Of a stretch of DNA of 64,000 nucleotides, positions 41,777 to 50,356 are shown in pieces; the stretch's first letter is position 1; each line of letters begins with the position of its first letter. Source of the DNA: Desulfovibrio sp. JC010 (GTDB lineage Bacteria > Desulfobacterota > Desulfovibrionia > Desulfovibrionales > Desulfovibrionaceae); the NCBI RefSeq assembly GCF_010470675.1, contig NZ_VOIQ01000004.1, forward strand, positions 124,001 to 188,000. The letters are read 5' to 3'. The notes under the pieces are model-generated. The model was given only the letters and a program-made list of their open reading frames with translations. It ran no database searches and had not been told where the DNA came from. The position numbers were made by a program, and so were the translations under genes.

Positions 41777-41800
41777 CTGTACCCCAAAGAAAATTTTGTT

Positions 41801-41931
41801 GCGCTTCGCGCTTTTTTTAAGAATGGTCGGATTTTGCCTCCGGCGGCCCTGCCGGGGGCCTTAAACCCTTTTTGTAAAAAGGGTTTAAGAATCCCAAAAA
41901 CTTTTATTTAGCTTCGCTGCTTTTTTTATAA
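41801..41931. repeat. Dispersed intergenic palindromic repeat (copy 4) inside the mot operon
   Basis: GCGCTTCGCGC is followed by GCCTCCGGCGGC, CCGGGGGCCTTAAACCC, a hairpin with GGGTTTAAG, AATCCCAAAAACTTTTAT and TAGCTTCGCTGC. The same pieces recur at 44486-44593 and 54854-54939. It occupies most of the 174-bp gap between motA and motB, so the mot-fli transcript must carry it. Confidence 0.85.
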
Positions 41932-41950
41932 CTCGTTCCGAATATGCGAA

Positions 41951-42712
41951 CTAATCAGAAATCTTACGCATTTTCGGAGGCAGGAAGCTGTTCAGCTTCT
42001 CCTCGATAATCTTGGGGTTCTCACCTTTGGAGATGGAAATGATGCCTTCCATGACCATTTCCCGGAGCAGGATTTCCTCCTTGCTGCGGGTTTTGAGCTT
42101 ACCGGACATGGGCGTGAAAACAAGGTTCGCAAAAATCGCGCCGTACAGGGTGGTCAGCAGCGCAACCGCCATTGCCGGGCCGATTGTACTGGGGTCACTC
42201 ATGGTCTGCAGCATCTGCACCAGCCCGATAACCGTACCGATCATGCCCATAGCGGGAGCGAAGTCAGCGAAAATTTTCAGGATTTCAGCCCCGGTTTCAT
42301 GCCTGTTCTCAAGGTACTGAATCTCGGTTTCCAGAATCTCCTGAATAACCTGCGGCTCAAGTCCGTCAACTGTCAGCTGCAACCCTTTGCGCAGGAAGTC
42401 GTCTTCAATGGATTTCAGGGCAGGCTCAAGGGAGAGGATACCTTCGCGGCGGGCACGGTTGGCGAAATCCATGAATTTGTCGATGATATCGGAGGGGGAT
42501 TCAAGGCTGGAAAAAAAGGTCTTCTTAATAACCCCGACAACCCCCAGCACGTGGCCCATGGGATAGTTAACCAGCGAAGCTCCGATGGTTCCGCCGATAA
42601 CAATGAGTACGGACGGAACAGAAATGAAAATACCCAGCGGACTTCCGACCAGAATAGCCGCAAGAACAAGCCCGAATGAAAGCACTATCCCAATAACTGT
42701 ACCCAGATCCAT
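41951..42712 (-). CDS. motA: Flagellar stator protein MotA
   Basis: A 253-residue MotA/ExbB-type protein with four transmembrane segments. Family motifs are GSPLGIFISVPSVLIVIGGTIGASLVNYP near the N-terminus and AMGMIGTVIGLVQMLQTMSDPSTIGPAMAVALLTTLYGAIFANLVFTP near the C-terminus, where the two helices line the proton path. The cytoplasmic loop between them carries the torque-generating charges. It is the first gene of the leftward cluster; a YggS-like gene lies 28 bp upstream in the same direction. Confidence 0.95.
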   Translation of the reverse strand: MDLGTVIGIVLSFGLVLAAILVGSPLGIFISVPSVLIVIGGTIGASLVNYPMGHVLGVVGVIKKTFFSSLESPSDIIDKFMDFANRARREGILSLEPALKSIEDDFLRKGLQLTVDGLEPQVIQEILETEIQYLENRHETGAEILKIFADFAPAMGMIGTVIGLVQMLQTMSDPSTIGPAMAVALLTTLYGAIFANLVFTPMSGKLKTRSKEEILLREMVMEGIISISKGENPKIIEEKLNSFLPPKMRKISD

Positions 42713-42740
42713 AAAAATCCGCCTGTGGGTTGTTTAAGTT

Positions 42741-43445
42741 CTAATACCCCGGTCTGGTCCCGAAAATTCTGGTCCCGACCCTGATCATGGTCGATCCTTC
42801 CTCAATGGCCACCCGGAAATCCCCGGTCATGCCCATGGAAAGTTCCGGCAGCTTGATTCCGAAGAGCTTTTCCATACCTTCGGAAAGCATACGCAGCCTG
42901 GCGAAATAAGGCCTTGCCCCTTCAGGATCACCGAAAAAGGGCGGTAAACACATCAGTCCGGTCAACTTAAGGTTGCCGTACCCCAGAACCTCTTCAACCA
43001 AGGCCGGGAGTGTTTCTTCAGTAACCCCGCACTTCTGTTCCTCACAAGCGGTATTCACCTGAATGAGGATATTCTGGGTCACATTCAGGCTTTCCGCCTT
43101 TTTATTCAGCAGCCCGGCCAGCTTGGAAGAATCCACACTGTGCACGGCACTAAATTTTCCGGCAACCTGCTTGGCCTTTTTCGACTGCAGCCCGCCGATA
43201 AAATGCCACTCTATATCCAGCCCGGACAGCTCTTCCTGCTTGGTAAGGGCCTCCTGCACATAGGATTCCCCGAAGCAGCGGTGTCCCGCCTTGTACAAAA
43301 TCTCGATATCAGAAGCTGCGTGAAGTTTGGAGACCGCCATAACAGTCACTTCTTCGGGTTTGCGACCGGCCCGCAGGCAGGCTGCTGCTACATCTTCCTT
43401 AACCTCTGAGATATTTTCAATAAGTTCTTTTTCCCTGTTACTCAT
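42741..43445 (-). CDS. YggS/PLPBP-family pyridoxal-phosphate homeostasis protein
   Basis: A 234-residue single-domain TIM-barrel PLP protein of the YggS/PROSC family. The PLP-binding Lys is in VMAVSKLHAASDIEILY, followed by CFGESYVQEA, IEWHFIGGLQSKKAKQV and LSMGMTGDFRVAIEEGSTMIRVGTRIFG. Family members control free PLP and amino-acid balance; no catalytic reaction is known. ATG 43445 starts the family core. Transcription towards motA is in the same direction with a 28-bp gap. Confidence 0.92.
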   Translation of the reverse strand: MSNREKELIENISEVKEDVAAACLRAGRKPEEVTVMAVSKLHAASDIEILYKAGHRCFGESYVQEALTKQEELSGLDIEWHFIGGLQSKKAKQVAGKFSAVHSVDSSKLAGLLNKKAESLNVTQNILIQVNTACEEQKCGVTEETLPALVEEVLGYGNLKLTGLMCLPPFFGDPEGARPYFARLRMLSEGMEKLFGIKLPELSMGMTGDFRVAIEEGSTMIRVGTRIFGTRPGY

Positions 43446-43548
43446 CTTCAAACTGCCGTTTCATGCAGCGGCATACAGTAAAATTCGGTTGATTATATAA
43501 ATTTCTTTAATAAAAAGAAAACAAAAGGACAAGATTTCACTAAATCGA

Positions 43549-44466
43549 CTACTCGCCGAGTCCCAGTGAACGCAAAAAGCCCACATCCTCGGTCCAGCCC
43601 TCACGGACTTTCACCCAGAGCTCGAGCATAACTTTCATCTCCAGCATATCTTCCAGTTCACGCCGGGCCTGAGATCCGATTTTCTTCAAATTCTGCCCGC
43701 CCTTACCGATGATCATACCTTTGTGGTTCTTCTTGGTGGTGTAGATTATGGCCCCGATGTTGACCAGATTACGTTCCGGTTCTTCGGTCCAGAATTCAAT
43801 CTCCACCGCTGTGGAATAAGGAAGCTCCTGCTGCAGGCTCATAAAAAGCTTCTCACGCACGGTTTCCGCAGCCATAAAACGCATGGGCACGGTGGAAACC
43901 TGATCTTCCGGGAACATAGGCGGCCCTTCAGGCAGGGTTTCCACAACCTTTTCCAGCAGCACATCCGCTCCTTCGCCTTTCAGCGCAGAGACAGGAATGA
44001 ACTCAGCTTCGGGCCAGAGTTCCTGTGCTTTTTCCATAACCGGAAGCAGCTTGGCCTTGTCCTTAACCTTATCGACCTTGTTCACGGCCACGAAAAGCTT
44101 TTTGCGGGACTGGTTCACAGGTTTCACAACCGGGGCCAGTTCCTTTTCCATCAGATGAGGCTTGGCGGCGTAAAGGGCGGCGTCAAAAAGCACCACAATG
44201 GCATCGGCATTGCCCAGAGCTTCCCATGCAGAATCGAGCAGGAAGCGGTTCATCTTGCCGCGCATGCGGTGGATACCGGGAGTATCCAGAAAAACAACCT
44301 GTGAATTCTCATCGCTCAGGATACCGCTGATGCGGTTACGGGTGGTCTGGGGTTTGGGTGAAACAATGGCCACCTTCTGACCCAGATAATGGTTCATGAG
44401 AGTGGATTTACCTGCGTTGGGCGGGCCGATCAGAGCGACCCAGCCGAATTTATATTCTTCTGACAT
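43549..44466 (-). CDS. era: Ribosome-maturation GTPase Era
   Basis: A 305-residue Era. G1 is GPPNAGKST, then SPKPQTTRNRISGIL, G3 DTPGIH, G4 NKVDK, and G5 VSALKG. The C-terminal KH domain carries MIIGKGGQNLKKIGSQARRELEDML, which binds the 3' end of 16S rRNA. It is the usual length. A 459-bp gap upstream holds two dispersed repeats and a parS-like site. Confidence 0.96.
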   Translation of the reverse strand: MSEEYKFGWVALIGPPNAGKSTLMNHYLGQKVAIVSPKPQTTRNRISGILSDENSQVVFLDTPGIHRMRGKMNRFLLDSAWEALGNADAIVVLFDAALYAAKPHLMEKELAPVVKPVNQSRKKLFVAVNKVDKVKDKAKLLPVMEKAQELWPEAEFIPVSALKGEGADVLLEKVVETLPEGPPMFPEDQVSTVPMRFMAAETVREKLFMSLQQELPYSTAVEIEFWTEEPERNLVNIGAIIYTTKKNHKGMIIGKGGQNLKKIGSQARRELEDMLEMKVMLELWVKVREGWTEDVGFLRSLGLGE

Positions 44467-44485
44467 CTTATTTCCTTATTATGAT

Positions 44486-44593
44486 GCGCTCTCGCGCTTT
44501 TATTTTGAAGATGCCTCCGGCGGCTCTCCGAGGGCTTAAACCCTTTTTGAAAAAAGGGTTTAAGAATCCCAAAAACTTTTAACAAGCTTTTGC
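44486..44593. repeat. Dispersed intergenic palindromic repeat (copy 5)
   Basis: GCGCTCTCGCGC, then GATGCCTCCGGCGGCTCTCC, GGGCTTAAACCC...GGGTTTAAG, AATCCCAAAAACTTTTA. It lies right behind the era start codon region and has the opposite orientation to the copy at 44824-44920 in the same gap. Confidence 0.83.
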
Positions 44594-44702
44594 TACCAGC
44601 TTTTTGGATTCATCCGCTGAACGCCAAAGGCAAAATACACGAAAAACCTTCACTAGGCCAATTTCAAAAATCGTCGTCCTTGAAACGTCCTGATTAGACG
44701 CT

Positions 44703-44738
44703 AAAAACCCTCCCCAATACGAATCGGGAAGGGTTTAA
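44703..44738 (-). terminator. Terminator-like hairpin between topA and era
   Basis: AAACCCT...CCC pairs with GGG...AGGGTTT, one mismatch, about a 12-base loop; leftwards it ends in TTTTTAGCG. It probably stops topA transcription before era. Confidence 0.6.
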
Positions 44739-44778
44739 TTGATCTAGTATTTATCAATAAATTTTCTAGAAAAACTCT

Positions 44779-44794
44779 AGTTTCACGTGAAACC
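44779..44794. promoter_or_regulatory. Second parS-like site
   Basis: AGTTTCACGTGAAACC matches the parS consensus at 14 of 16 positions, with the whole 14-bp palindromic core GTTTCACGTGAAAC intact. It lies in the topA-era gap, 25 kb from the perfect site beside parA. Multiple parS sites near the origin are normal, so a real ParB site is likely. Confidence 0.75.
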
Positions 44795-44823
44795 AAATAC
44801 TTACCATAGACTCAGCTCCGGAG

Positions 44824-44920
44824 AAGCCGAAATAAAAGTTTTTGGGGTTCTTAGCCCTTTTTTCAAAAAGGGCTAAGCCGCCGGAGGCGAAATCTTTTCA
44901 TCAAAAAGCGCGAAAGCGCA
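44824..44920. repeat. Dispersed intergenic palindromic repeat (copy 6, inverted)
   Basis: AGCCGAAATAAAAGTTTTTGG, TTAGCCC...GGGCTAA, GCCGCCGGAGGC and GCGCGAAAGCGC are the pieces of copy 5 read in reverse order. It lies just past the topA stop. Copies 5 and 6 form a large inverted pair flanking the parS-like site. Confidence 0.83.
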
Positions 44921-44925
44921 TCAAA

Positions 44926-47328
44926 TTATTCTTCGCCTTCACCCTGAACATAACCGCACCCTTTTTCCGGGCAGGCGATGTGCTCGCCCTTGGCGCGGGT
45001 GGTCTTTTTGACCAGCACGGGATGTCCACATTTGGGGCAGGGGCCGTCAATGGGCGGATACCAGACCGCATAATCGCAATCCGGGTACTGGTCGCAGGAA
45101 TAAAAAAGCTTACCGCGACGGGAGCTTTTTTCCACCAGCTCGCCCTTGCAGTCTTCGCGGGGACATTTGACCCCGGTGGAGAAAGGTTTGGCATGCTTGC
45201 AGTCCGGGTAGTTGGAGCAGGCAATGAAACGGCTCCCGGTACGGGCATGTTTGATGACCAGATCACCGTCCTTACAGTCGGGACACTTACCCACAATCTG
45301 GGCACTGGGTGTTTCCACGACCTTGACCTTGCCGTCATCATCGCGCTCGAAATTCTTGATGTTGCGGCAATCGGGGTATCCGGTGCAACCGAGGAATTCT
45401 CCGCGGCTGGAACGCTTGATAGCCATGGCACTGCCACATTTCTCACAAGTAACTCCGGTGTCTTCCGGCGGTTCTTCTTCGAGAACTACGATCTTACCTT
45501 TGTCGTCACGGGTGAAGTTAACGATACTTTTGCACTCGGGATAATTGGAGCAGCCGAGGAACTCCCCGGTACGCCCGAACTTGATAACCATGGGCGAACC
45601 GCATTTTTCGCAGGTTATCCCGGTATCCTCACCGCCGCGCTTCATTTCCTTGGACGCTGTTTCAAGGGTGGGATAAAATCCGTCCGCGAAATTTTTCATG
45701 AGCTTGGTCCACTCGATCTTGCCGTCGGCAACATCATCAAGCTGCTTTTCCATGGCAGCGGTGAACCCTACGTCCATAAGTTCCTTGAAGTGCTCGGAAA
45801 GCTGGTCACTGACCACAAAACCGAGCTCTGTGGGGATAAATTTCTTTTCCTCCAGATTCACGTAACCGCGATCCTGAATAGTGGAAATAATGGATGCGTA
45901 AGTGGACGGCCGGCCGATGCCCTTTTCTTCCAACTCGCGCACAAGGGAAGCTTCGGAGTAACGGGCCGGGGGCTGGGTAAACTTCTGTTCGCTGTCGATC
46001 TTGCCGACCTTGAGCACTTCGCTCTTATCAAGCTTGGGCAGCTCAATGAGCTTTTCATCACCGGTCTTTCCGGTAACGCGCATGAAACCGGGGAAAAGCA
46101 GTCTTTCACCTTTGGACCGCCAGATGGTGTTCTTGGCCTGAATGGTGACCACGGTATCCCAGAAACGGGCCGGAGCCATCTGGGAAGCGATGAAACGGTT
46201 CCAGATCAGCTTGTAGACCTTGAACTGGTCCGCAGGCAGGAACGGCTTCACGTCTTCAGGCATGATTGAAGCGTCAACCGGGCGGATCGCTTCGTGAGCA
46301 TCCTGTGCCCCGCCTTTGGATTTGTAGACCCGTGGCTTGGCCGGATAAAAATCTTTGCCGTATTTGTCCAGAATGACCTTTTTGGCGGTATCGCGCGCTT
46401 CGTTGGCAATACGCACGGAGTCGGTACGCATATAGGTAATGAGCGCGGTGGTACCCTTGTCGCCAAGCTCAACACCTTCGTACAGACGCTGGGCAAGGGT
46501 CATGGTCCTCTTTGCAGAGTAGCCGAGCCTGCGGTTGGCATCCTGCTGCAGGGTGGAAGTAATGTAAGGCGGCAGCGGATTACGCTTGCGTTCCTTCTCT
46601 GTGAGATCAGTGATCTCAAAAGGCACACCCTTTACATTATTCTGCAGGGCTTCAGCTTCTTCAGCGGAACCGATCTCGGCCTTTTTGCCGTCCACTTTCC
46701 AGAGGTCGGCCACAAAAGGCGGCGGATTCTTGCCTTCCACATGGGCTTTGAACAGCCAGTATTCTTCCGGGATAAATGCCCGGCGTGCTTTTTCACGCTC
46801 CACTACGAGCTTGAGAGCAACAGATTGTACACGCCCTGCGGAAATGCCCCTTTTCACCTTTTTCCAAAGGATGGGAGAAATTTTGTAACCCACCAGACGG
46901 TCCAGAATACGGCGGGCCTGCTGGGAGTCGAAAAGCTGTTCATTGAGCGGCTTGGGGTGTTCGAGGGCTTCTTTAACGGCCCGGGCGGTAATTTCGTTGA
47001 ACTGGATACGGCTGACGTTCTCGTTCACTTCCTTGATAATGGCCGCCACGTGCCAGCCGATAGCCTCCCCTTCGCGGTCGGGGTCAGGTGCGAGGAAGAC
47101 ATGGTCGGCTTTAGCCGCTGCCTTCTTCAGCTTGTTGACCACATCCTCTTTACCGGGAATGATCTGGTACTGGGGAGTGAAATCACCATCTTCTTCGACT
47201 CCGAGCTTGTTCTTGGGCAGGTCGCGTACGTGACCTACGGACGCAGCAACCTGATAGTTCCTGCCAAGAAACTTACTGATAGTCTTCACCTTTGCCGGGG
47301 ACTCAACAACAATCAAATCTTTGCTCAT
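44926..47328 (-). CDS. topA: DNA topoisomerase I with five zinc ribbons
   Basis: An 800-residue type IA topoisomerase. The TOPRIM domain begins DLIVVESPAKVKTISKFLG; the acidic triad is in FLAPDPDREGEAIGWH; the catalytic Tyr lies in ALITYMRTDSVRIA. The C-terminal 215 residues carry five CxxC-type zinc ribbons (first Cys residues in CEKCGSPMVI, CEKCGSAMAI, CPDCKDGDLV, CPREDCKGEL and CPKCGHPVLV), two more than E. coli TopA. It relaxes negative supercoils. ATG 47328 is clear. The gene stands alone. Confidence 0.97.
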   Translation of the reverse strand: MSKDLIVVESPAKVKTISKFLGRNYQVAASVGHVRDLPKNKLGVEEDGDFTPQYQIIPGKEDVVNKLKKAAAKADHVFLAPDPDREGEAIGWHVAAIIKEVNENVSRIQFNEITARAVKEALEHPKPLNEQLFDSQQARRILDRLVGYKISPILWKKVKRGISAGRVQSVALKLVVEREKARRAFIPEEYWLFKAHVEGKNPPPFVADLWKVDGKKAEIGSAEEAEALQNNVKGVPFEITDLTEKERKRNPLPPYITSTLQQDANRRLGYSAKRTMTLAQRLYEGVELGDKGTTALITYMRTDSVRIANEARDTAKKVILDKYGKDFYPAKPRVYKSKGGAQDAHEAIRPVDASIMPEDVKPFLPADQFKVYKLIWNRFIASQMAPARFWDTVVTIQAKNTIWRSKGERLLFPGFMRVTGKTGDEKLIELPKLDKSEVLKVGKIDSEQKFTQPPARYSEASLVRELEEKGIGRPSTYASIISTIQDRGYVNLEEKKFIPTELGFVVSDQLSEHFKELMDVGFTAAMEKQLDDVADGKIEWTKLMKNFADGFYPTLETASKEMKRGGEDTGITCEKCGSPMVIKFGRTGEFLGCSNYPECKSIVNFTRDDKGKIVVLEEEPPEDTGVTCEKCGSAMAIKRSSRGEFLGCTGYPDCRNIKNFERDDDGKVKVVETPSAQIVGKCPDCKDGDLVIKHARTGSRFIACSNYPDCKHAKPFSTGVKCPREDCKGELVEKSSRRGKLFYSCDQYPDCDYAVWYPPIDGPCPKCGHPVLVKKTTRAKGEHIACPEKGCGYVQGEGEE

Positions 47329-47451
47329 AGTTTGCAGCCTATAACCATCTAGTTGACACTATGCAACTATAAAAAACGACCATCCGGGGCAATTCTTCCT
47401 CTCCGAACGGTAAATCCATTTCCTTAAAATTATTTTTAACCAACCAGAAAA

Positions 47452-47745
47452 TCAGGAAGAAATACAAAGTTTCAACGCTGATAATTTTTTCTGTAAAATT
47501 TTTGTGTCAGCACCGTCTCGGGCGGCCAATTCAAGTTCCTTGGCCCGGTCGGTAACTTCCGGCAGCCCGAAAGTGCGCGCCGATCCGGCCACGGCATGGG
47601 CATTTTTATAAAGCTTTTCGAGACTGGAATCAGAACCTGTACTTTCATATTCAGAAAGAAATCCTTCCAGCTCCTCAACTCGACCACCCAATGCGTCAGC
47701 ATATCTTTTATTAAGCTCTGCCAGTTTTTCGTCAAGTGTTGCCAT
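47452..47745 (-). CDS. Histidine-phosphotransfer (Hpt) protein
   Basis: A 97-residue stand-alone Hpt domain. The phospho-accepting His (H50) lies in NAHAVAGSARTFGLPEV, the typical HxxxGxAxxxG pattern of four-helix Hpt bundles. ATG 47745 has GGAGG 5 bases upstream; an in-frame start 27 bp earlier would place the ribosome site inside the gene. It passes phosphate between a hybrid kinase and a response regulator, but no partner is adjacent. Confidence 0.85.
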   Translation of the reverse strand: MATLDEKLAELNKRYADALGGRVEELEGFLSEYESTGSDSSLEKLYKNAHAVAGSARTFGLPEVTDRAKELELAARDGADTKILQKKLSALKLCISS

Positions 47746-47780
47746 TGTCACCTCCACCGCACAATTATACATAAACCGGG

Positions 47781-47862
47781 GCGAAGCCCTATTAAAAAAG
47801 TTTGGGATTCTTAAACCCTTTTCAAAGGGTTTAATGCCCCCGGCAGGGTCGCCGAAGGCATT
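47781..47862. repeat. Dispersed intergenic palindromic repeat (copy 7)
   Basis: GCGAAGCCCTATTAAAAAAG, TTTGGGATTCTTAAACCC, a short loop, GGGTTTAATGCCCCCGGCAG and GGTCGCCGAAGGCATT. It lies between the Hpt gene and the permease terminator; its right end is nearly identical to copy 2. Confidence 0.83.
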
Positions 47863-47892
47863 AAAAAAGCCCGCGTGAAGCGGGCTTTTGTT
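47863..47892 (-). terminator. Terminator of the permease gene
   Basis: AAAAGCCCGC / GCGGGCTTTT with loop GTGAA, ending leftwards in a T-run. It abuts repeat copy 7. Confidence 0.85.
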
Positions 47893-47895
47893 CTT

Positions 47896-49221
47896 TTATT
47901 TTTTAGAGCTGTTCATCAGCATCATCCCTGCTCCCTGTATAATCAGGAAGATAATCAGAAAGTGGATGAACATATCTTTCTGGATCGCGCCCCAGATGAT
48001 GTACACAGATCCGCAACCTGCCAGCAGCGGGCAGAGAATACGGCTCAAAGGTCCGAGGTCGGTGAAAGTCTTCATCACCCAGATGTAGATGGAGATGTAG
48101 ATCACGTACAGGAACGCGATGGGCAGTTCGGAAACATCCATGAACTGGCCCCACCAGCCGTGGAAGTTGCCGTACCAGACAACCAGCCAGAAGCAGGACA
48201 GGAAATATCCGATAATTGCGGACCAGCTGGTGCTGTTGGTAACCGGGTTAACCTGCTTGAAAAGGTCGGCACGGGGACCGAGGTTACGGGAGGCAATGGA
48301 GAACATGCCGCGCGCAGAACCCATGATCAGGCCGTTCAGGGTACCGAGGCAGGAAATGATAACAAACACGGTCAGCAGGGTGCCGCCCACGTTGCCGAAG
48401 ATCATCTCGATGACGCGAACAGGTGCGGCGTCGCCTTCAGCCAGAACCTGATCGTTGGTCAGTACGCCGGAAATACCCAGATAGTAGAGCATGTAGATGG
48501 TCATAACCGCGATGGTACCGACAACCAGTGCGCGGGGCAGAGTCTTTTTGGCGTCTTTCAGCTCGGCGTTGATGACGGTGGCGATGATCCAGCCTTCGTA
48601 AGCAAAGGCGGTGGAAAGGGTTGCCACGGCCAGTCCGCCGCCGGATCCGGCAATTTCCTGAGCGACCTGAGTGAAATTCTGCATGGTCTGACCGCTGGTC
48701 AAACCTGCAATACCGCCGACAATGGCAACGAGACCAAGCGGAATAAGCTTGATCACAGTGGAGGAAACCTGCCACTTACCGGCCAGAACCGGAGAATAAT
48801 AGTTGAGCAGGAAAAATCCGGTCAGATATACGAAAGACAGAGGCCAGAGTATATCCTTCGCTCCCAGAAGCCCGACGGAGTAGTTGGCGGAAACCCAGGC
48901 CAGAACAGCAACCAGAGTCGGGTAGTAAATAAAGGTCATGAACCAGCCGACCATGTACCCGGCCTTTTCGCCGTAAGCTTCTTCGAAATAGTCTACCAGA
49001 CCGTTGACCTTCTCGATGCGGGTCGCGATCTTGGAAAAAACATATGCGGTAACAACCATAATGGAGCCACCGATCAGCCATGCGAGCAACGCAGTAGGCA
49101 GGTCACCGCCCGCAGCCTTGAGCACGTCATCGGCCTTAAAGAACACCCCGGAACCGATTACAATACCCACAACCATGGCGGTCGCAGTCCAGAAACCGTA
49201 TTTCTTTTGTAAATTATCCAT
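47896..49221 (-). CDS. APC-superfamily amino-acid permease
   Basis: A 441-residue membrane protein with about 12 hydrophobic segments. The first helix motif GFWTATAMVVGIVIGSGVFF, with the unwound GSG, and later AFAYEGWIIATVINAELKDAKKTLPRALVVG are typical of the SteT/LAT group of amino-acid exchangers in the APC superfamily. Substrates would be serine, threonine or related residues. ATG 49221 has GGGGTGA 9 bases upstream. It stands alone, with a long non-coding stretch upstream. Confidence 0.9.
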   Translation of the reverse strand: MDNLQKKYGFWTATAMVVGIVIGSGVFFKADDVLKAAGGDLPTALLAWLIGGSIMVVTAYVFSKIATRIEKVNGLVDYFEEAYGEKAGYMVGWFMTFIYYPTLVAVLAWVSANYSVGLLGAKDILWPLSFVYLTGFFLLNYYSPVLAGKWQVSSTVIKLIPLGLVAIVGGIAGLTSGQTMQNFTQVAQEIAGSGGGLAVATLSTAFAYEGWIIATVINAELKDAKKTLPRALVVGTIAVMTIYMLYYLGISGVLTNDQVLAEGDAAPVRVIEMIFGNVGGTLLTVFVIISCLGTLNGLIMGSARGMFSIASRNLGPRADLFKQVNPVTNSTSWSAIIGYFLSCFWLVVWYGNFHGWWGQFMDVSELPIAFLYVIYISIYIWVMKTFTDLGPLSRILCPLLAGCGSVYIIWGAIQKDMFIHFLIIFLIIQGAGMMLMNSSKK

Positions 49222-49960
49222 AATAAACAATCACCCCTTTTACACAATCATCCTTCCAACCTTCCCTCTGCCCAGCATCTGAAAAATAAAGCATGGGAAG
49301 CAAACCATCCGCAAACAACAATGACCATGAAATAAAAACTGCGCTATCCCTGCTGGAGATGTATTAAAACACAGGCAGACAATAATCACGATCAGGCACA
49401 AACAGAGTTACTTGCGCGGATAACAGGGTTCTGTCCAGAATTTTTTTCACGTTTTTGCAAAAAAATAGACATAAAATTACGAAAACCAAAAAGCATTTGT
49501 GTGAATATACAAAAATTTCCCACTGATGCAGTACATTACCCAAACTGATAAAATCGGCATTGACAAATAATTCGGAAAGTGCAAATTGGACCGAGTTATT
49601 AACTTTTAAAGGAGATTTTATGTTTACCAATGTGAGAAGGGTGTTCCTGTTCTAGGAGTGCACTTTAAGGACATTAAAAATTTAGAAATAGTTTCTATTC
49701 TAAGCTTAAATTCTAAGCCTCAGGCTTAATTCTACACGTCTTTTCTGTCATTCCACTCCCGCAGGACAGGTGCGCCCAGTGCCTGAATTGTTATTACCCT
49801 GATTATTAATTTGCAGCTGCTTTAGCTGGATATCTGGTTTGTGTTTGTTCACAGCAAGGGAAGCCCATTACCTTGTGTTCAGACTAAAAATCAGAATAAT
49901 CCCTTAAAATACAGCTCATTATACAGGTAAATGCATTTATGCATTTGCAGGAGTAGAGTC
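49222..49960. other. Non-coding stretch between permease and RNHCP genes
   Basis: About 740 bp without a convincing gene. It contains a strong ribosome site AAAGGAGATTTT followed by an 11-codon open frame (49620-49655). Behind it are small stems: AAGCC / GGCTT near 49717-49729 and AGAAATAG / CTATTCT near 49685-49702. A TTGACA lies at 49560. A frame on the other strand (49364-49630) shows no family features. Confidence 0.5.
49620..49655 (+). CDS. Possible 11-residue leader peptide
   Basis: ATG with a near-perfect Shine-Dalgarno (AAAGGAG, 5 bases before) opens an 11-residue frame, MFTNVRRVFLF, ending in TAG. Two small stem-loops follow within 80 bp. It could be a leader peptide, a small membrane-active peptide, or a decayed gene start. 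Nothing downstream within 300 bp is coding. Confidence 0.25.
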   Translation: MFTNVRRVFLF

Positions 49961-50356
49961 ATGTCCAGACAACAAAAAACCGTCCACATGGATACCAGAC
50001 CGTTCATTTGCGAACATTGCGGCCTTACAGTGCCGTCTCCGCTCAGCGGAACCCAGAACCGAAACCATTGTAGCCATTGTTTGCACAGCAAGCATATGGA
50101 CATGAAAATCGGAGACCGGAGATCCGGCTGCCGGGGCATTATGGAACCCATCGGGTTGTGGATTAAAGAAAACAGGGAGTGTGCAGTTATTCATCGCTGC
50201 CGCAAATGCGGCTTCATCCGCACCAACCGCATTGCAGGCGACGACAATGAGGTAGTGCTCTTTACATTGGCGGCACGCCTCATCACTCAATTACCCTTCC
50301 CGGCGAATATCGCTCTGGAAAGAATTGAACGTCAGCAGATGGGCGGTGAAATATAA
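49961..50356 (+). CDS. RNHCP-domain zinc-finger protein
   Basis: A 131-residue protein with the RNHCP pattern: FICEHCGLTVPSPLSGTQNRNHCSHCLHSKHMD, a zinc ribbon with Cys-x2-Cys and His-Cys-x2-Cys, followed by HRCRKCGFIRTNRIAGDDN, a second CxxC. Function of the family is unknown. ATG 49961 has GGAG 7 bases upstream. Its TAA overlaps the rsgA ATG by one base, so the two are translationally coupled, which hints at a ribosome-linked job. Confidence 0.88.
   Translation: MSRQQKTVHMDTRPFICEHCGLTVPSPLSGTQNRNHCSHCLHSKHMDMKIGDRRSGCRGIMEPIGLWIKENRECAVIHRCRKCGFIRTNRIAGDDNEVVLFTLAARLITQLPFPANIALERIERQQMGGEI

Noticed and set aside
44842-46269. Long open frame (475 codons) on the + strand opposite topA
   Set aside because: It is the antisense of a fully conserved topoisomerase with five zinc ribbons. 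Its own translation shows no family motif.
47875-49212. Open frame of 445 codons on the + strand opposite the APC permease
   Set aside because: Very His/Asn/Gln-rich with no domain; it mirrors the codons of the real membrane protein on the other strand.
49364-49630. 88-codon leftward frame in the permease-RNHCP gap
   Set aside because: No ribosome site, no motif, and it overlaps the stronger signals of the other strand.
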